Numbered from the stretch's first letter, positions 23,474 through 33,201 are shown. The stretch: 64,000 nucleotides of DNA from Paenibacillus alkalitolerans (GCF_016482785.1 NZ_JAEMXM010000001.1:620001-684000); one strand, 5' to 3'. A program made the numbers and translations. The notes: a model not told the origin generated them from the sequence alone.

Positions 23474-24567
23474 CGTTTCGCCAGCTCCTTCGTAAGGAGT
23501 TCTTCCCTCTCAACCACCATGCCTTCACGGCTTGAGAGGACCATAGCCGTCGTCATGGCGACCGTCTGCAAATTGTCTTCGGCAGTGACCGGCGGAGGTG
23601 TTCCCTCATCCAGCGCAGATATGAACGCCGACATGGAACCTGCGAATGCGTCCGGAAACCAGGAGCCTTTCAACTTAATCTCGTGAACGATATTTCTGTG
23701 CTTCGTCAGCGCGATATGCAGCATGTCGTGCGAGCACCATGCGCTTCCTTCCGTTCCGTCGATCCGCCACGTATAATTATGCGACCGGCTCGCCCGCACG
23801 ATATTGTTGAAGTGTAGCGACGCCATCAGCGGCTGGCGTCCGCCTTTCGGACCGAATTCCACATTGGCCGAATAGATGAGCGGATCGATCGAATTTTGGT
23901 TCGCCAATTGGGCCGTTGTGCAATGAACCCTCGACCATTCCTGCCCGGATCGATTGAAATGCCGGCACAGGTCCGCGTAGTGAACTCCGTGGTCGACAAT
24001 GTTGAAATTCGGCATCTTGGTCCACCACCACCCAGACTGATCCTGATAGGAGTACATCAAATGCTGGATGCTATAGACTTCGCCCAGCGCATCTTGTTCA
24101 AGCAACGTGTTCAGAGCCTTATGCGCAGGCGCCCAACGGGCCTGCTGGTTTACTCCAAGCACGATGCCCAGCCGCTCGGCCTCGTTCTTCAATACATTCG
24201 CCCGCTCCAAATCCAGCGCCAACGGCTTCTGGCACAATACGGGCCGCGGCGCCTTCCCTATCTTCCTAAGCGTGTCCAGCCTCGCTTCCGGATGAATGGC
24301 CATATCGATGATTCGGACTTCGTCCATGTCCAACAGCTCGTTCACATCCGTGGTCCAACGCGGGATGCCGAATTTCTCCGCCGTGCTGCGCGCCGCTTCC
24401 TCGTTGACGTCGCAGCAGGCGGCCACGTGAAATCCGTATTTGCGGTATGCGGGAAGATGCGCCGAGTTCGCGATGTTTCCGCAGCCGATCAGACCGATGC
24501 CGTATTTGGCCGCGATCGCGTCGCCAAGTTTCCGGGGCAAGTAATCTTCAGGCGTTATCCATTCCAT
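23470..24567 (-). CDS. Gfo/Idh/MocA-family NAD(P)-dependent oxidoreductase
   Basis: A 365-residue protein. An N-terminal Rossmann fold has GLIGCGNIA (about 25-33) and the family lysine motif appears as LCQKPLALD (about 118, the usual EKP being QKP). The C-terminal alpha/beta domain contains [13 protein letters not shown], where the aspartate and histidines usually form the active site. It oxidises or reduces a sugar, sugar acid or cyclitol hydroxyl. ATG at 24567 lies 20 bases inside the end of the GH95 gene, and its stop overlaps the isomerase start, so it is tightly coupled to both neighbours. The EKP change is conservative and the protein is probably active. Confidence 0.88.
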   Translation of the reverse strand: MEWITPEDYLPRKLGDAIAAKYGIGLIGCGNIANSAHLPAYRKYGFHVAACCDVNEEAARSTAEKFGIPRWTTDVNELLDMDEVRIIDMAIHPEARLDTLRKIGKAPRPVLCQKPLALDLERANVLKNEAERLGIVLGVNQQARWAPAHKALNTLLEQDALGEVYSIQHLMYSYQDQSGWWWTKMPNFNIVDHGVHYADLCRHFNRSGQEWSRVHCTTAQLANQNSIDPLIYSANVEFGPKGGRQPLMASLHFNNIVRASRSHNYTWRIDGTEGSAWCSHDMLHIALTKHRNIVHEIKLKGSWFPDAFAGSMSAFISALDEGTPPPVTAEDNLQTVAMTTAMVLSSREGMVVEREELLTKELAKR

Positions 24568-26893
24568 AATTGGCCGTCACTCCCGCCGTTGTTTTCATAG
24601 GTTCCGGTGAAAGCACGTACGTCTTCCCAGCTGCCGTCTCAAACTCGGTCATAAACCCTTCCGACTCGCAAACAACCGGTCGGCCGTCCGTTTCCACGAC
24701 TAGAGGCGCTTGCGGCCGTCTGCACACGATACGGCATACTCCGTCGACTTTCGCTTTCATACGGCAGCTGACGAGCTGGCCGTCCGCCCATTCGATATCC
24801 AGTTCATATCCGCCGCGGGCGCGCAGTCCCTTAACGCTTCCCTGCTTCCAGTCGATTGGCAGTGCGGGAAGCAGCGTTATCTCTCCGCGGTGCGATTGCA
24901 GCAGCATTTCCGCTATTCCCGCAATCCCTCCGAAGTTGCCGTCGATTTGAAACGGCGGGTGAGTATCGAGCAGATTTGGGAGCGTTGATTGGGTAAGCAG
25001 ACTGCGGAGATGCTCGCCGCACTTCTCGCCTTCTTCCAATCGGGCGTAAAAATTGAGCACCCAAGCCCTGCTCCATCCGGTACGGCCTGCACCGTTCTCC
25101 AGCCTGCGTTCCAGCGACCGCTTCGCGGCTTGAGCCAAGTCCGGCGTGTGGCGAACATGAATGATTTCTCCCGGATGCAGTGCGAACAGGTGGGAAATAT
25201 GCCGGTGTCCGGGCTGCGCTTCGTCCCAATCTTCCAACCATTCTTGCAGCTGTCCGTGCTTTCCGACGGCCGGCTGGGGCAGCCTGCGAATGACTTCCGT
25301 CCATCTGCGGCGAATCAGATCGTCGGTCTGCAATATTTCCGACGCCTCCAAACACGCCCGGAACAGCGTATACACAATTTGGGTGTCAATCGCAGGCCCT
25401 ATGCAGAGGCTCCCGACGCCGCCGTCGGGACGGATGAACTTGTTCTCAGGCGATGTGGAAGGCCCGGTGACGAGACGGCCTTGCCCGTCTTCCGTCAGGT
25501 AGTCCAAGAAGAAATCCGCCGCTTCCCGCATCACCGGATAGGCACGTTCGCGCAAAAACGTTTCGTTCATGCCGAAGCGGTAATGTTCCCACATATGGAG
25601 GGACAGCCAAGCCGCGCCCATCGGCCAGATCGATGCGGGCAAATAATTGCCTTCGATTTGGCAAGATCCCCACATATCCGTATTGTGGTGAGCGACGAAC
25701 CCTCTGCATCCGTACACCTCCATCGCCGTTTTCCGGCCGTGCGGACGCATCCGCTCGATCAAGTCGAACAACGGCTCGTGACATTCCGGCATATGGCATG
25801 ATTCGGCTGGCCAATAATTCATCTCCGTATTGATATTCAACGTATATTTGGATTCCCATGACGGCGTATAGCTTTCATTCCATAGGCCTTGCAAATTCGC
25901 CGGGTTGGATCCCGGACGGGAACTTGCCATAAGCAAGTATCGTCCGTATTGGAAATAGAGCGAAATCAATCCCGGATCATCGGAACCTTCTTTGTACTGC
26001 TGAAGACGAACGTCCGTCGGCAGCGCAGCGCTGTCCCCGTAATCTTCCCCGCGGTTCAGTGTGAGCTTCACGCGCTGAAATTTTGATGCATGCTCCTCTA
26101 TGTGATCCTGTTTCACCTGCTCGTATGACTTGCTTGCCGCCTGTTCCAACCGGTTTAGGCACTCCGCGTTCGGATCCTCGTGACGGAACGTTGTCGCTGC
26201 GGCCAAATACAATACGACCTCATCCGCGTGACGAACGACGAGAAAATCGCCGATCGTCTGAACCAGTCCGCCTTTGGCGACGGCTTTAAGCCCCGTGCAG
26301 AAAGTTACCCCGTCCTTGCCGCAATCCCCCTGCATCAGCAGCGTATCCCGTGACGCCTTCAACGTTCCTCCGTCAAACGGTCTACGGGTTAAATGAAATC
26401 TCAGATGCAGCTTTCCCGGTTCTTCGCAAGTAAACCGGATGGCGATCACTTGATCGGCGGCGCTGCTGAATATTTCCCTCTCATACCGCAAGTCGTTCAG
26501 GCGAAAGCTGACGCGGGCGACGGCCTGTTCCAAGTCCAATTCCCGGTAATATTCGGAAATCATTCCTTTCCCGCCGTTGTGGTACATGTTCAAATCACCC
26601 AAAGGCTGATAAGGATTCAGAGATTTCGGAATGGACAGCATCGCCATTTGCGCGAGCTCCTCCGCCTCCGTCTGTTTCCCTTCCGACAATAAACGGCGGA
26701 TTTCCGGTAAATAGCGCTTCGCATCCGGATTGTTCCCGTCTTTAGGTCCGCCGTACCAGACCGAATCTTCATTCAGTTGAAGCTTTTCCTGGTATACTTT
26801 GCCGAAAATCATTGCGCCGAGGCGCCCGTTACCGACCGGGAGCGCTTCTTCCCACGATTTGGCCGGTTTGTTGTACCAAAGTTTATATTCCAT
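24548..26893 (-). CDS. Alpha-L-fucosidase/galactosidase, GH95
   Basis: About 781 residues, the full GH95 length. The start of the fold ([22 protein letters not shown]) and [10 protein letters not shown] are diagnostic. The (alpha/alpha)6 domain has [26 protein letters not shown] with the catalytic asparagine context, [10 protein letters not shown] with the general acid glutamate, and [17 protein letters not shown]95 inverts alpha-1,2-L-fucosides or alpha-L-galactosides, sugars found on xyloglucan, arabinogalactan and rhamnogalacturonan II. No signal peptide, so intracellular. The start chosen is ATG at 26893, seven bases from GGAGG; the frame is open further upstream but has no better site. 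Confidence 0.93.
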   Translation of the reverse strand: MEYKLWYNKPAKSWEEALPVGNGRLGAMIFGKVYQEKLQLNEDSVWYGGPKDGNNPDAKRYLPEIRRLLSEGKQTEAEELAQMAMLSIPKSLNPYQPLGDLNMYHNGGKGMISEYYRELDLEQAVARVSFRLNDLRYEREIFSSAADQVIAIRFTCEEPGKLHLRFHLTRRPFDGGTLKASRDTLLMQGDCGKDGVTFCTGLKAVAKGGLVQTIGDFLVVRHADEVVLYLAAATTFRHEDPNAECLNRLEQAASKSYEQVKQDHIEEHASKFQRVKLTLNRGEDYGDSAALPTDVRLQQYKEGSDDPGLISLYFQYGRYLLMASSRPGSNPANLQGLWNESYTPSWESKYTLNINTEMNYWPAESCHMPECHEPLFDLIERMRPHGRKTAMEVYGCRGFVAHHNTDMWGSCQIEGNYLPASIWPMGAAWLSLHMWEHYRFGMNETFLRERAYPVMREAADFFLDYLTEDGQGRLVTGPSTSPENKFIRPDGGVGSLCIGPAIDTQIVYTLFRACLEASEILQTDDLIRRRWTEVIRRLPQPAVGKHGQLQEWLEDWDEAQPGHRHISHLFALHPGEIIHVRHTPDLAQAAKRSLERRLENGAGRTGWSRAWVLNFYARLEEGEKCGEHLRSLLTQSTLPNLLDTHPPFQIDGNFGGIAGIAEMLLQSHRGEITLLPALPIDWKQGSVKGLRARGGYELDIEWADGQLVSCRMKAKVDGVCRIVCRRPQAPLVVETDGRPVVCESEGFMTEFETAAGKTYVLSPEPMKTTAGVTANYGMDNA

Positions 26894-26924
26894 ATTCATC
26901 CCTCCGTAGCTGCAAATAATTGTT

Positions 26925-26959
26925 AACGCTGACAACCTTCGGTTGCTTGTTTCAGCGTT
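26925..26959 (-). repeat. Intra-operon hairpin after the DUF5060 gene
   Basis: On the minus strand AACGCTGA, starting at the stop codon of the upstream gene, pairs with TCAGCGTT, and inside it CAACC-GAA-GGTTG forms a second stem with a six-base bulge. No T-run follows, so a full terminator is unlikely. A processing or transcript-stabilising hairpin at the only sizeable gap of the operon (65 bases) is more likely. Confidence 0.45.
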
Positions 26960-28398
26960 CAGCAAACCCTTTGAATTCGCAAAGCGTAGTATAGTTTCGC
27001 GGGCAAATCGATCCGGAACTTCCCTTCAAACGATTGTCCCGCGTTGGTGACCGTCATGTTCCACGTATCGATCACATCGACTTTATAACGCCCTTCGGGC
27101 AGTGAAAAGTCGCGGTATAAGAAACGATGCGGACCGAAATATTGCAAATAATATTCGCCTGCGATCTCCAGTGTGGAAGCATCGAGCCGATTGCCGGTGT
27201 ACATGATCCCGTCCGGCGCTTCTTCAATCAGCTTCCGTAAAAACTCGATTCTCGGAACGCTCTGGCCGTGAAGCTTTCCTCCATGCGACCACCAAAGCAC
27301 GTCGTCCGGATGCAGATACGTTTCTCCATGGGTGACATAACCGCCGCGAAATATTCCTTCCCATATCCTGAGCACCATCTCTTCCGGAGTCAGGCTGCCC
27401 CACCTGGTATGGATATTCCCTTCGTAACCGCATTCGTCGACGATGACCGGTTTCCCGTAATGCCGGGTCCATTTCGAAATCATCCTGACGTCGGCGGATT
27501 GGATGCTCGCATGCGTGACCCACGGTTTTCCGTAGTCGTACAATGTCCGGCAGTTGTGGATCGAACGCAAATGTCCGGCGTGATCGTATTCCTGCACGAT
27601 GCCGAACAAACTGTCCCAGTCCCCGGTATTCTTTTCCTTCATCAAATCGTATTCGTTCGCGAGCGACCACCATACGTTCCGGAATGCGGCCAGCCGGGCG
27701 ATCACATAGCGAACGTAACGTTCGTCTTCTTCGGCCGACATCCGGTCGAATCCCCAACGTCCTTCGTCATACGGGTGAAACAATATAATATCCGCTTCGA
27801 TACCGAGCGCCGACAAATCTTGAATCCTCTTCTCCATGCGTGAGAAATATTCAGGATTGAAGCGCGAAAGATCAAATACCCCCTCCTGGGTTGTAACGAA
27901 CGGATAAATGCTCGGTTCGGCATCGTTGAATTCGTATGATTTCGGAAACACGCACATTCGCAGTTTGTTGAAAGGCGAATTTTTCAACGTGTCAAGCGTT
28001 CGTTCCTGAAGACGCTCGTTCTGAAGATGCCAAACATAACAAGTGGTGCCCATCGGGATATAGCGTGTTCCGTCCGCATACCGGAAACGGCTGGAATCTT
28101 TGGCCGTGACAGGTCCACGGTTGCCGGGCGATGGCGGCGTGCAAACAAATTCCCCCGCGATCCCGTTCAATTCCGGGCAGCTGCTGGACGTTTGATATGT
28201 GAAAATTCCTTCCTCTTGCGGCATAAAGCGGATCCGGTACACCGAGTTTCCGTCGTAAAACCCCTCGACTTCGAACAGCTGCGTACCTTTCCTGAATTGT
28301 GCGCTTAGCCGAACGTCGACGAACGGGTTTCCGCCGGACGGTCCTTCCAAGGCCAGTTCGAATACACCCCAACGTTCCGCTTGCTTAGTCTCGATCAA
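26959..28398 (-). CDS. DUF5060/DUF4038/DUF5605 glycosidase-like protein (copy 2)
   Basis: A 479-residue protein. The N-terminal beta-sandwich ([19 protein letters not shown] to [13 protein letters not shown]) matches DUF5060. A (beta/alpha)8 barrel follows ([61 protein letters not shown]), and a short beta domain ends with [10 protein letters not shown], as in DUF5605. The glutamates in LANEYD and VDECGYEG sit where clan GH-A enzymes carry the acid/base and nucleophile. It is clearly a tandem paralogue of the next gene upstream. The start is TTG at 28398 after GGGAGGG (spacing about 11). No signal peptide. The sugar specificity is unknown. Confidence 0.8.
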   Translation of the reverse strand: MIETKQAERWGVFELALEGPSGGNPFVDVRLSAQFRKGTQLFEVEGFYDGNSVYRIRFMPQEEGIFTYQTSSSCPELNGIAGEFVCTPPSPGNRGPVTAKDSSRFRYADGTRYIPMGTTCYVWHLQNERLQERTLDTLKNSPFNKLRMCVFPKSYEFNDAEPSIYPFVTTQEGVFDLSRFNPEYFSRMEKRIQDLSALGIEADIILFHPYDEGRWGFDRMSAEEDERYVRYVIARLAAFRNVWWSLANEYDLMKEKNTGDWDSLFGIVQEYDHAGHLRSIHNCRTLYDYGKPWVTHASIQSADVRMISKWTRHYGKPVIVDECGYEGNIHTRWGSLTPEEMVLRIWEGIFRGGYVTHGETYLHPDDVLWWSHGGKLHGQSVPRIEFLRKLIEEAPDGIMYTGNRLDASTLEIAGEYYLQYFGPHRFLYRDFSLPEGRYKVDVIDTWNMTVTNAGQSFEGKFRIDLPAKLYYALRIQRVC

Positions 28399-28434
28399 TG
28401 ATTTCTCACCCTCCCGAAACGGATGTGCGTTTAT

Positions 28435-29865
28435 TCATGTCTTGCAGATGCGAAGAGCGATGTACGGTGTTCCGGGCAAATCGATTTTGCTTCTGCCCCG
28501 GAACGTCCCTTCCACCGGCTTCACCGTCATGTTCCACGCATCGATGATTTCAATGCGATAAGAAGAATGCTCGGGAAGATCGACATAACTGTAAGCATGC
28601 TGGTGTTTTCCGAAATAGAGCAGCATGTACGTACCTTCCTGCCGCGCTTTGATCCAGTCGGCCGGTCCTTGCTCGAAGATGCCGCGCATGAAGGCGATCC
28701 TCTCCATGCTTTCGCCGTACAGCTTCCCTCCTGATGAAATCCACGCTCTCGTCTCCCGGTCGATGAACGATTCGCCGTGTCCGGCATACCCGCCGGCCGA
28801 CATCGCTTCCCAAAGCCGGTGAGTCATTTCCTCCCCGGAAATATTCCCCCATCTCCGGGAGCTGTTGCCTTCATATGAGATTTCGTCGATGACGACGGGC
28901 TTCTTGACCTCGTCCAGCCACCGCGTCGTCATTGATGCATCCCAATGCTGAATGCTCTGGTGCGTGATCCACGGCTTGGAAAAGTCGTACAGCCATGAAG
29001 ATTCGTACATCTTCGTCCCATTATGGATCGAAAGGAGATGCTGATACGGATCGCGGCGCTGCACGAACCGGAGCAGCCGGTCCCAGTCTTCAACCGATTT
29101 GAACTTGTTGAAGTCGTATTCGTTGGACATCGACCACCAAACATTGCGGAAAGCGGCCAGCCGGGCTACACAATATCGCAAATAAAAGCAGTCGGTCTCA
29201 TAGTCCATATTGTCGAAACCCCAATGGCCCTTGTCGTAGGGGTGGAACAAGATCACATCCGCTTCGATTCCAAGGTTCATCAGATCATTGATTCTTCTTT
29301 CCAGACGGGCGAAGAATGCAGGATTAAAGCGCGTCGTATCCGCATCTTCCGGACACGTTCCGGCAAAGGCGAACATCGGCGGAGCCATGTCGCGCGTAGG
29401 AAGGATGCACATTCTCACTTTGTTGAAAGGAGAAGCTTTCAATGTCTGCAGCGTCAGCTCTTCCAACTCTTCGTTGCCGTCATGGGTCCAATGATAGCAA
29501 GTAGTGCCGAAAGGCATATAGGGCGATCCGTCCTCATACGCGAAATGATGGTCGCCTTTCACCCTCACGGGACCGCGGTTTCCGTCGGACGGCGCGACAC
29601 AGGCGAAATCGCCGCGCAGGCCGTTCAATTCGTTTCGGTTGCTTCTGGTCTCATATCTCCAGGTGCCTATCCGGTCCGGCATGAAACGGATGCGGTATTT
29701 CCCGTCCCCGTCATAAAATCCGTCCGCTTCAATCTGCAAATTCTTATATTGAAAGCTGGCTGACAGATGAACCGCCTGAAACGGGTTTCCATCCGCCGGT
29801 CCGTTCAGACAAAGCTCGAACATCCCCCATCGTTCCACTTCACGCTTGTTTCGCTCTGTCGACAT
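28435..29865 (-). CDS. DUF5060/DUF4038/DUF5605 glycosidase-like protein (copy 1)
   Basis: A 476-residue protein with the same three-part layout as its downstream neighbour: ERWGMFELCLNGPADGNPF, then PFGTTCYHWTHDG, NKVRMCILPTRDM, ADVILFHPYDKGHWGFD, WWSMSNEYDF (probable acid/base Glu), VVIDEISYEG (probable nucleophile Glu) and a C-terminal YIALRICKT. It is the first gene of the 25 kb operon; ATG at 29865 has a modest GGAG twelve bases upstream. The leader carries the shared regulator motif and a perfect -10. The pair differ at the substrate-loop region (DMAPPMFAFAG against [11 protein letters not shown]), which may mean different specificities. Cytoplasmic by absence of a signal peptide. Confidence 0.8.
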   Translation of the reverse strand: MSTERNKREVERWGMFELCLNGPADGNPFQAVHLSASFQYKNLQIEADGFYDGDGKYRIRFMPDRIGTWRYETRSNRNELNGLRGDFACVAPSDGNRGPVRVKGDHHFAYEDGSPYMPFGTTCYHWTHDGNEELEELTLQTLKASPFNKVRMCILPTRDMAPPMFAFAGTCPEDADTTRFNPAFFARLERRINDLMNLGIEADVILFHPYDKGHWGFDNMDYETDCFYLRYCVARLAAFRNVWWSMSNEYDFNKFKSVEDWDRLLRFVQRRDPYQHLLSIHNGTKMYESSWLYDFSKPWITHQSIQHWDASMTTRWLDEVKKPVVIDEISYEGNSSRRWGNISGEEMTHRLWEAMSAGGYAGHGESFIDRETRAWISSGGKLYGESMERIAFMRGIFEQGPADWIKARQEGTYMLLYFGKHQHAYSYVDLPEHSSYRIEIIDAWNMTVKPVEGTFRGRSKIDLPGTPYIALRICKT

Positions 29866-29908
29866 CGGTCGGTGTCACTCCTCGCCGTATAAAGCCTATA
29901 TACTAAAT

Positions 29909-29921
29909 ACCAATTATTGGT
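29909..29921. promoter_or_regulatory. Palindrome ACCAAT-T-ATTGGT in the operon leader
   Basis: A perfect 6+1+6 palindrome about 17 bases beyond the -10 box, so inside the leader of the long operon. It could be an operator for a second regulator or a small leader hairpin. Its half site is the same as that of the palindrome at 4555-4571. Confidence 0.35.
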
Positions 29922-29937
29922 TCCCTTAGTTTCATTC

Positions 29938-29992
29938 ATTATACAAGGTTCAATTTGAGAGATTATAGGTGATGATTGCTTATTGTATAGGC
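29938..29992 (-). promoter_or_regulatory. Promoter of the 25 kb operon with paired regulator sites
   Basis: Read on the + strand, TATAGGC at 29986-29992 and TATAGGT at 29964-29970 are 22 bp apart. On the minus strand the proximal copy (ACCTATAATC) is followed, 27 bases from its first base, by a perfect TATAAT -10 (29938-29943). No good -35 is present; the proximal copy covers that place, as in activator-dependent promoters. Confidence 0.7.
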
Positions 29993-30029
29993 GAATCGTG
30001 TCATTAAAGCCATGTCCGTCAAGCGGAAG

Positions 30030-30064
30030 AAAAGAAAAGGCCCCAAGCGAGGAGGCCTTTTGCG
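30030..30064 (-). terminator. Intrinsic terminator after the sugar-binding lipoprotein gene
   Basis: On the minus strand AAAAGGCC pairs with GGCCTTTT around a short loop, followed by CTTTTCTT. It lies 13 bases after the stop of the binding-protein gene and before the operon promoter at 29938, so it isolates the two units. Confidence 0.85.
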
Positions 30065-30076
30065 TTCCGTGTTGCA

Positions 30077-31477
30077 TTATTGATATTTCCACCAATCGCC
30101 GCCGGCCTCTTTCAGCTGGATCGTCTCATCGATTTGCTGGGTCATTGCTTCTTCTATCAACCGAAGCGCCGTCGGTGTATCTTTGGATTCTTCGAAGATG
30201 TGATTTTGGAATACGCCCCATACGTTCGGATTGATGAACGTAAGACCCGGTTTGCGCGCTTTCGGAACGGCAGGCTTCAAGGCGAATACGTTTTGGACGT
30301 CTTTTCCTTGCAATTCCGGCACATTTTGCGCGAAAGCCTGAACTACCGTTTCGTTCATCATCGGGCCGATGAGCGCGTCTTTCGCTCTGGCCATCTGCAC
30401 TTCTTCGGACAGAAGATAAGAGATGACTTGGAACGCCAAATCCTTCTTGTTCGATTGTTTGGTAATAAACAATCCGTTGAGGTTCGGCATATACTTCGAG
30501 TTCGGCGCCTCCGGGAATACGGGCACCGCTCCGAACGAAAAATTCAGATCGGGGTATTCGCGGGACCATTTCGTAACGTTCTCCAGCGTGTCGACGGAAA
30601 CCGCCATTCTTCCTCTCGGGAATTCCGAAGTCGAGGTGAACTGGTTGCCGGGAATTTCATAAAACCGTCTCATGTTATCCACGATTTTGACCCACGTGTC
30701 GGTCGTCAACGATGCCTTGTCATCGTTGGGATCGAGCGCCGGCTCCGAAAGCTGGTTGTACATCATGTAATGGCTCGGGTGCTGCTGCCAGCCTTTATAA
30801 GTGACATCGCCGTCTTGGCGCGTCATCGTTTTGGCCAGTTCGTACGCTTCTTCGTACGTCATGCCGACGTGCGGGTAATCTTGACCGTACTTATCGAATA
30901 TGTCCTTATTGTACACGAGCACGAATTCGTCGTTTTCGAACGGCAGCGAATACAATTTTCCGTCCGAAGCCAATTTGGAAACTCCCAGCATGGCGGGATC
31001 CAAAGCGCCGGTATCGAAATTGTACTTTTTAATCAGGTCGGACATGTCGTATTCCATTCCGAATCTGACAATCATCCTTGTCGTGTTGCGGCGCACCTGC
31101 TCCAATACGATATCCGGGATCGTACCTTTCGCGATCAGGTCCTCATAACGGGTACCGTCGTTCCAGTGGACATGCTTGATTTGGATGTCGGGGAACTTCT
31201 TCCGGATATATTGCCCGATCAATTTTTCGAAATTTTCTTCTTCTTCATAGATCTTATTCTGTGCCGTATAGAAGAACAGCACGTTGTCCGACGTTCTGTT
31301 GACCGTGGTGTCTGTATTGCCCCCTTCCGAAGTGTTTTCCGAAGCTTCGGCTGAGCTGCCGTCGGGATTGTTATCGGTTGCTTCGGTACCGGGCGGCGCG
31401 GCGTCTCCGCCAAAGCAGCCGGTGGAACCGACGATCACCAAGGCGATCGCAATCGCCGCAAGAAATAATTTTTTCAT
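30077..31477 (-). CDS. Extracellular sugar-binding lipoprotein of an ABC importer (family 1)
   Basis: About 466 residues. The signal peptide ends in a lipobox (GSTGC), then an acidic, Ser/Thr-rich linker to about residue 65, then a type I solute-binding fold (LFFYTAQNKIYEEEENFEKLIG; LPFENDEFVLVYNKDIFDKYG; FPRGRMAVSVDTLENV). It should capture oligosaccharides and deliver them to one of the two permease pairs encoded upstream, most naturally the pair at 37857-39721, which lacks an adjacent binding protein. The ATG at 31477 is preferred (GGAGG 12 bases upstream); TTG at 31486 is too close to it. It has its own promoter with regulator sites and a cre-like site, and its own terminator, so it can be made in excess of the permeases. 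Confidence 0.9.
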   Translation of the reverse strand: MKKLFLAAIAIALVIVGSTGCFGGDAAPPGTEATDNNPDGSSAEASENTSEGGNTDTTVNRTSDNVLFFYTAQNKIYEEEENFEKLIGQYIRKKFPDIQIKHVHWNDGTRYEDLIAKGTIPDIVLEQVRRNTTRMIVRFGMEYDMSDLIKKYNFDTGALDPAMLGVSKLASDGKLYSLPFENDEFVLVYNKDIFDKYGQDYPHVGMTYEEAYELAKTMTRQDGDVTYKGWQQHPSHYMMYNQLSEPALDPNDDKASLTTDTWVKIVDNMRRFYEIPGNQFTSTSEFPRGRMAVSVDTLENVTKWSREYPDLNFSFGAVPVFPEAPNSKYMPNLNGLFITKQSNKKDLAFQVISYLLSEEVQMARAKDALIGPMMNETVVQAFAQNVPELQGKDVQNVFALKPAVPKARKPGLTFINPNVWGVFQNHIFEESKDTPTALRLIEEAMTQQIDETIQLKEAGGDWWKYQ

Positions 31478-31513
31478 GTTTTGCAAGAACCTCCCCTAGT
31501 CATTTTCAGTAAC

Positions 31514-31527
31514 GGTAACCGTTTTCA
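31514..31527 (-). promoter_or_regulatory. cre-like catabolite-repression site
   Basis: TGAAAACGGTTACC on the minus strand fits the Bacillus cre consensus TGWAANCGNTNWCA at all but the last position. It lies about 10 bases beyond the -10 box (31536-31541), around the transcription start, where CcpA binding represses. It also overlaps the palindrome AACGGT-A-ACCGTT (31511-31523). Confidence 0.6.
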
Positions 31528-31535
31528 AGGAAATC

Positions 31536-31587
31536 TTACTACAAGCGAAACAACTTATGATTAGGGTGGCATTCCTCATTTATAGGT
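31536..31587 (-). promoter_or_regulatory. Promoter of the binding-lipoprotein gene with paired regulator sites
   Basis: Read on the + strand, TATAGGT at 31581-31587 and ATTAGGG at 31560-31566 are 21 bp apart. The minus-strand proximal copy ACCCTAATCA is followed after 26 bases by TAGTAA (31536-31541) as a weak -10, in the same CTTG-TA context as two of the other promoters. Confidence 0.6.
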
Positions 31588-31595
31588 TTATTGCC

Positions 31596-32297
31596 TCAAT
31601 TTCCCGATACGGCCCACGTCAGGGCCGCTTCGAGAAGCTTCCAACCGTCGTCCGTATGATATACGACATTGTCCGGATCTAGATATATAAACACTTGGCG
31701 CGCGGGTACCGGATGGTTGTTCAAGTTTTTCCCGCCCTTTTCCAATGCGAAGAGAACCGCTTTTTTCTCGTCGTCCGAAGCCGTTGCGATAATTTGGGCT
31801 TCGCCGCCCGGAATCGCAAAGCCGATCGCCCCTTCCGATTTATACACGTCAATGTTTCCGTTCAAACCGGCCGCGAGCGGATGGTTGGCGTCTTTGATCT
31901 TGATTGTTTTTCCGTTAACCGTCCCATTATCGACGGTGTCGTCCCACCCGGCCAAATCGATATCGCTAATATTTTGCGGTTCGGCGTATACGACCGGAAC
32001 GGGAGAATTGTAGAGCTTGGTGCCGACTTTGCCGGAGCTGATGGAAGAACTGACGAACACCACGTCGAAACCGTCCGCCGATTCGGTCGTAAATTCTCCG
32101 TCAAATATTTCCGTCACTTCAAATCCCATCTTCTTTATGCGGGAGACGGTTAGAAAATCGCCGCCGCTGCTCGCCTTCTCGACATACAGCAGCTTCTTGC
32201 CCTCCAGCTTCACAGTCGGCTCCGTCTTTGACGGCTGGCATGCAGCGATGGCCGCCATCGCAATGACAACGGCTATTACGAGCAAAACTTTTTTCAT
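31596..32297 (-). CDS. ThuA-like (amidotransferase-fold) lipoprotein
   Basis: About 233 residues. The signal peptide has lipobox IAAC near residue 20, so it is membrane-anchored outside the cell. The mature part looks like the ThuA/glutamine-amidotransferase-like fold (KLLYVEKASSGGDFLTVSRI; FDVVFVSSSISSGKVG; PVPVVYAEP; NHPLAAGL; a closing DDGWKLLEAALTWA). ThuA-like domains occur in sugar-metabolism and surface proteins, often of unknown activity. ATG at 32297 has GAGGAG eight bases upstream. It ends the long transport operon; no terminator follows before the next promoter. Confidence 0.65.
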   Translation of the reverse strand: MKKVLLVIAVVIAMAAIAACQPSKTEPTVKLEGKKLLYVEKASSGGDFLTVSRIKKMGFEVTEIFDGEFTTESADGFDVVFVSSSISSGKVGTKLYNSPVPVVYAEPQNISDIDLAGWDDTVDNGTVNGKTIKIKDANHPLAAGLNGNIDVYKSEGAIGFAIPGGEAQIIATASDDEKKAVLFALEKGGKNLNNHPVPARQVFIYLDPDNVVYHTDDGWKLLEAALTWAVSGN

Positions 32298-32315
32298 TAC
32301 AAACACTCCTCGGTT

Positions 32316-33200
32316 TTAAAAATTTTTCGGCGGCGTCAGCACGATTTTCCCGTCTTCGAGCGAAACTTGCATCCGGTTCGTGTTTTTCGCCCCGATTTCG
32401 TCCAGATAGCTTTGGGGGATTTGCAGACGCCCCGCTTTGTCCATCACGGCGTATTCGATGAAAGACTCTTCTTCTTTGTTCTGCATGCCTTGCTCCAGCT
32501 CAAGCAGCTCTTGAGCGTACGTTTTACGGCGGACAATTTCCGATGCCGCCTTGCCGTCGCGGATCGCCACTACGCGGTCGACTTTTTTAGCCAATTGCGG
32601 ATCGTGCGTGACGACAACGACCGTCAGCCCGAAATTCCGGGTTAATTCCCGGAACAAATCGAGAATCCGGTTCGCCATCTTCGTATCCACCGATCCGGTC
32701 GGTTCGTCGGCAAGCAGCAGCTTCGGATGATTGGCCAGCGCAATGGCGATGGCCACCCGCTGCTGCTCGCCGCCGGACAATTGGTTCAACCGGTTTTTCC
32801 GCCGATGGCTCAATCCGACCGCTTCCAGCAATTCGAGCGCCCGCTGCCGCTTGCGCCGCCCTTGGAGCAAAATCGGAAGCTCCACGTTTTCCTGCGCCGT
32901 CAAATAGGGGATCAGGTTCCTGGCGCTATTTTGCCAGATGAAGCCGACAGTCTCCCTCTTGTATTTCACCAGATCGCTTTCCGACATCTTCAACAGATCT
33001 TTCCCGTCGACGGTCAAATGTCCGGCAGTGGGACGGTCGAGCCCTCCAAGCATGTTGAGCAGAGTCGATTTGCCGCTTCCGCTGTTGCCGATGATCGCCA
33101 TCAGCTCCCCTTCTTCGACGTGCATATCCAGCCCCTGCAAAGCTACGACTTCCAAATCCGCGATCTTATAAACCTTTACCAGACCCTCGCAATGGATCAA
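32316..33200 (-). CDS. ABC ATPase (MacB/LolD type) with C-terminal AbrB-like domain
   Basis: About 294 residues. Residues 1-230 are an ATPase of the MacB/LolD class: Walker A GNSGSGKST, signature LSGGEQQRVA, Walker B LLLADEPTGSVD, and the H-loop VVTHD. The last ~45 residues (YAVMDKAGRLQIPQSYLDEIGA...VSLEDGKIVLTPP) read like an AbrB/MazE swapped-hairpin domain, which usually binds DNA as a dimer. The start is TTG at 33200, six bases after GGGGGAGG, one base beyond the stop of the FtsX-like permease, its likely partner. The tail may be a dimerisation piece or a true DNA-binding part. Confidence 0.85.
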   Translation of the reverse strand: MIHCEGLVKVYKIADLEVVALQGLDMHVEEGELMAIIGNSGSGKSTLLNMLGGLDRPTAGHLTVDGKDLLKMSESDLVKYKRETVGFIWQNSARNLIPYLTAQENVELPILLQGRRKRQRALELLEAVGLSHRRKNRLNQLSGGEQQRVAIAIALANHPKLLLADEPTGSVDTKMANRILDLFRELTRNFGLTVVVVTHDPQLAKKVDRVVAIRDGKAASEIVRRKTYAQELLELEQGMQNKEEESFIEYAVMDKAGRLQIPQSYLDEIGAKNTNRMQVSLEDGKIVLTPPKNF

Positions 33201-33201
33201 C

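Noticed and set aside
23470-24567. Loss of the EKP motif as evidence for an inactive Gfo/Idh/MocA protein
   Set aside because: The lysine and proline are present (QKP) and other active-site residues are kept, so inactivation is not supported.
30080-31354. A 424-codon open frame on the + strand
   Set aside because: It is the shadow of the sugar-binding lipoprotein gene: no ribosome binding site, Arg/Phe-rich translation, no recognisable domain.
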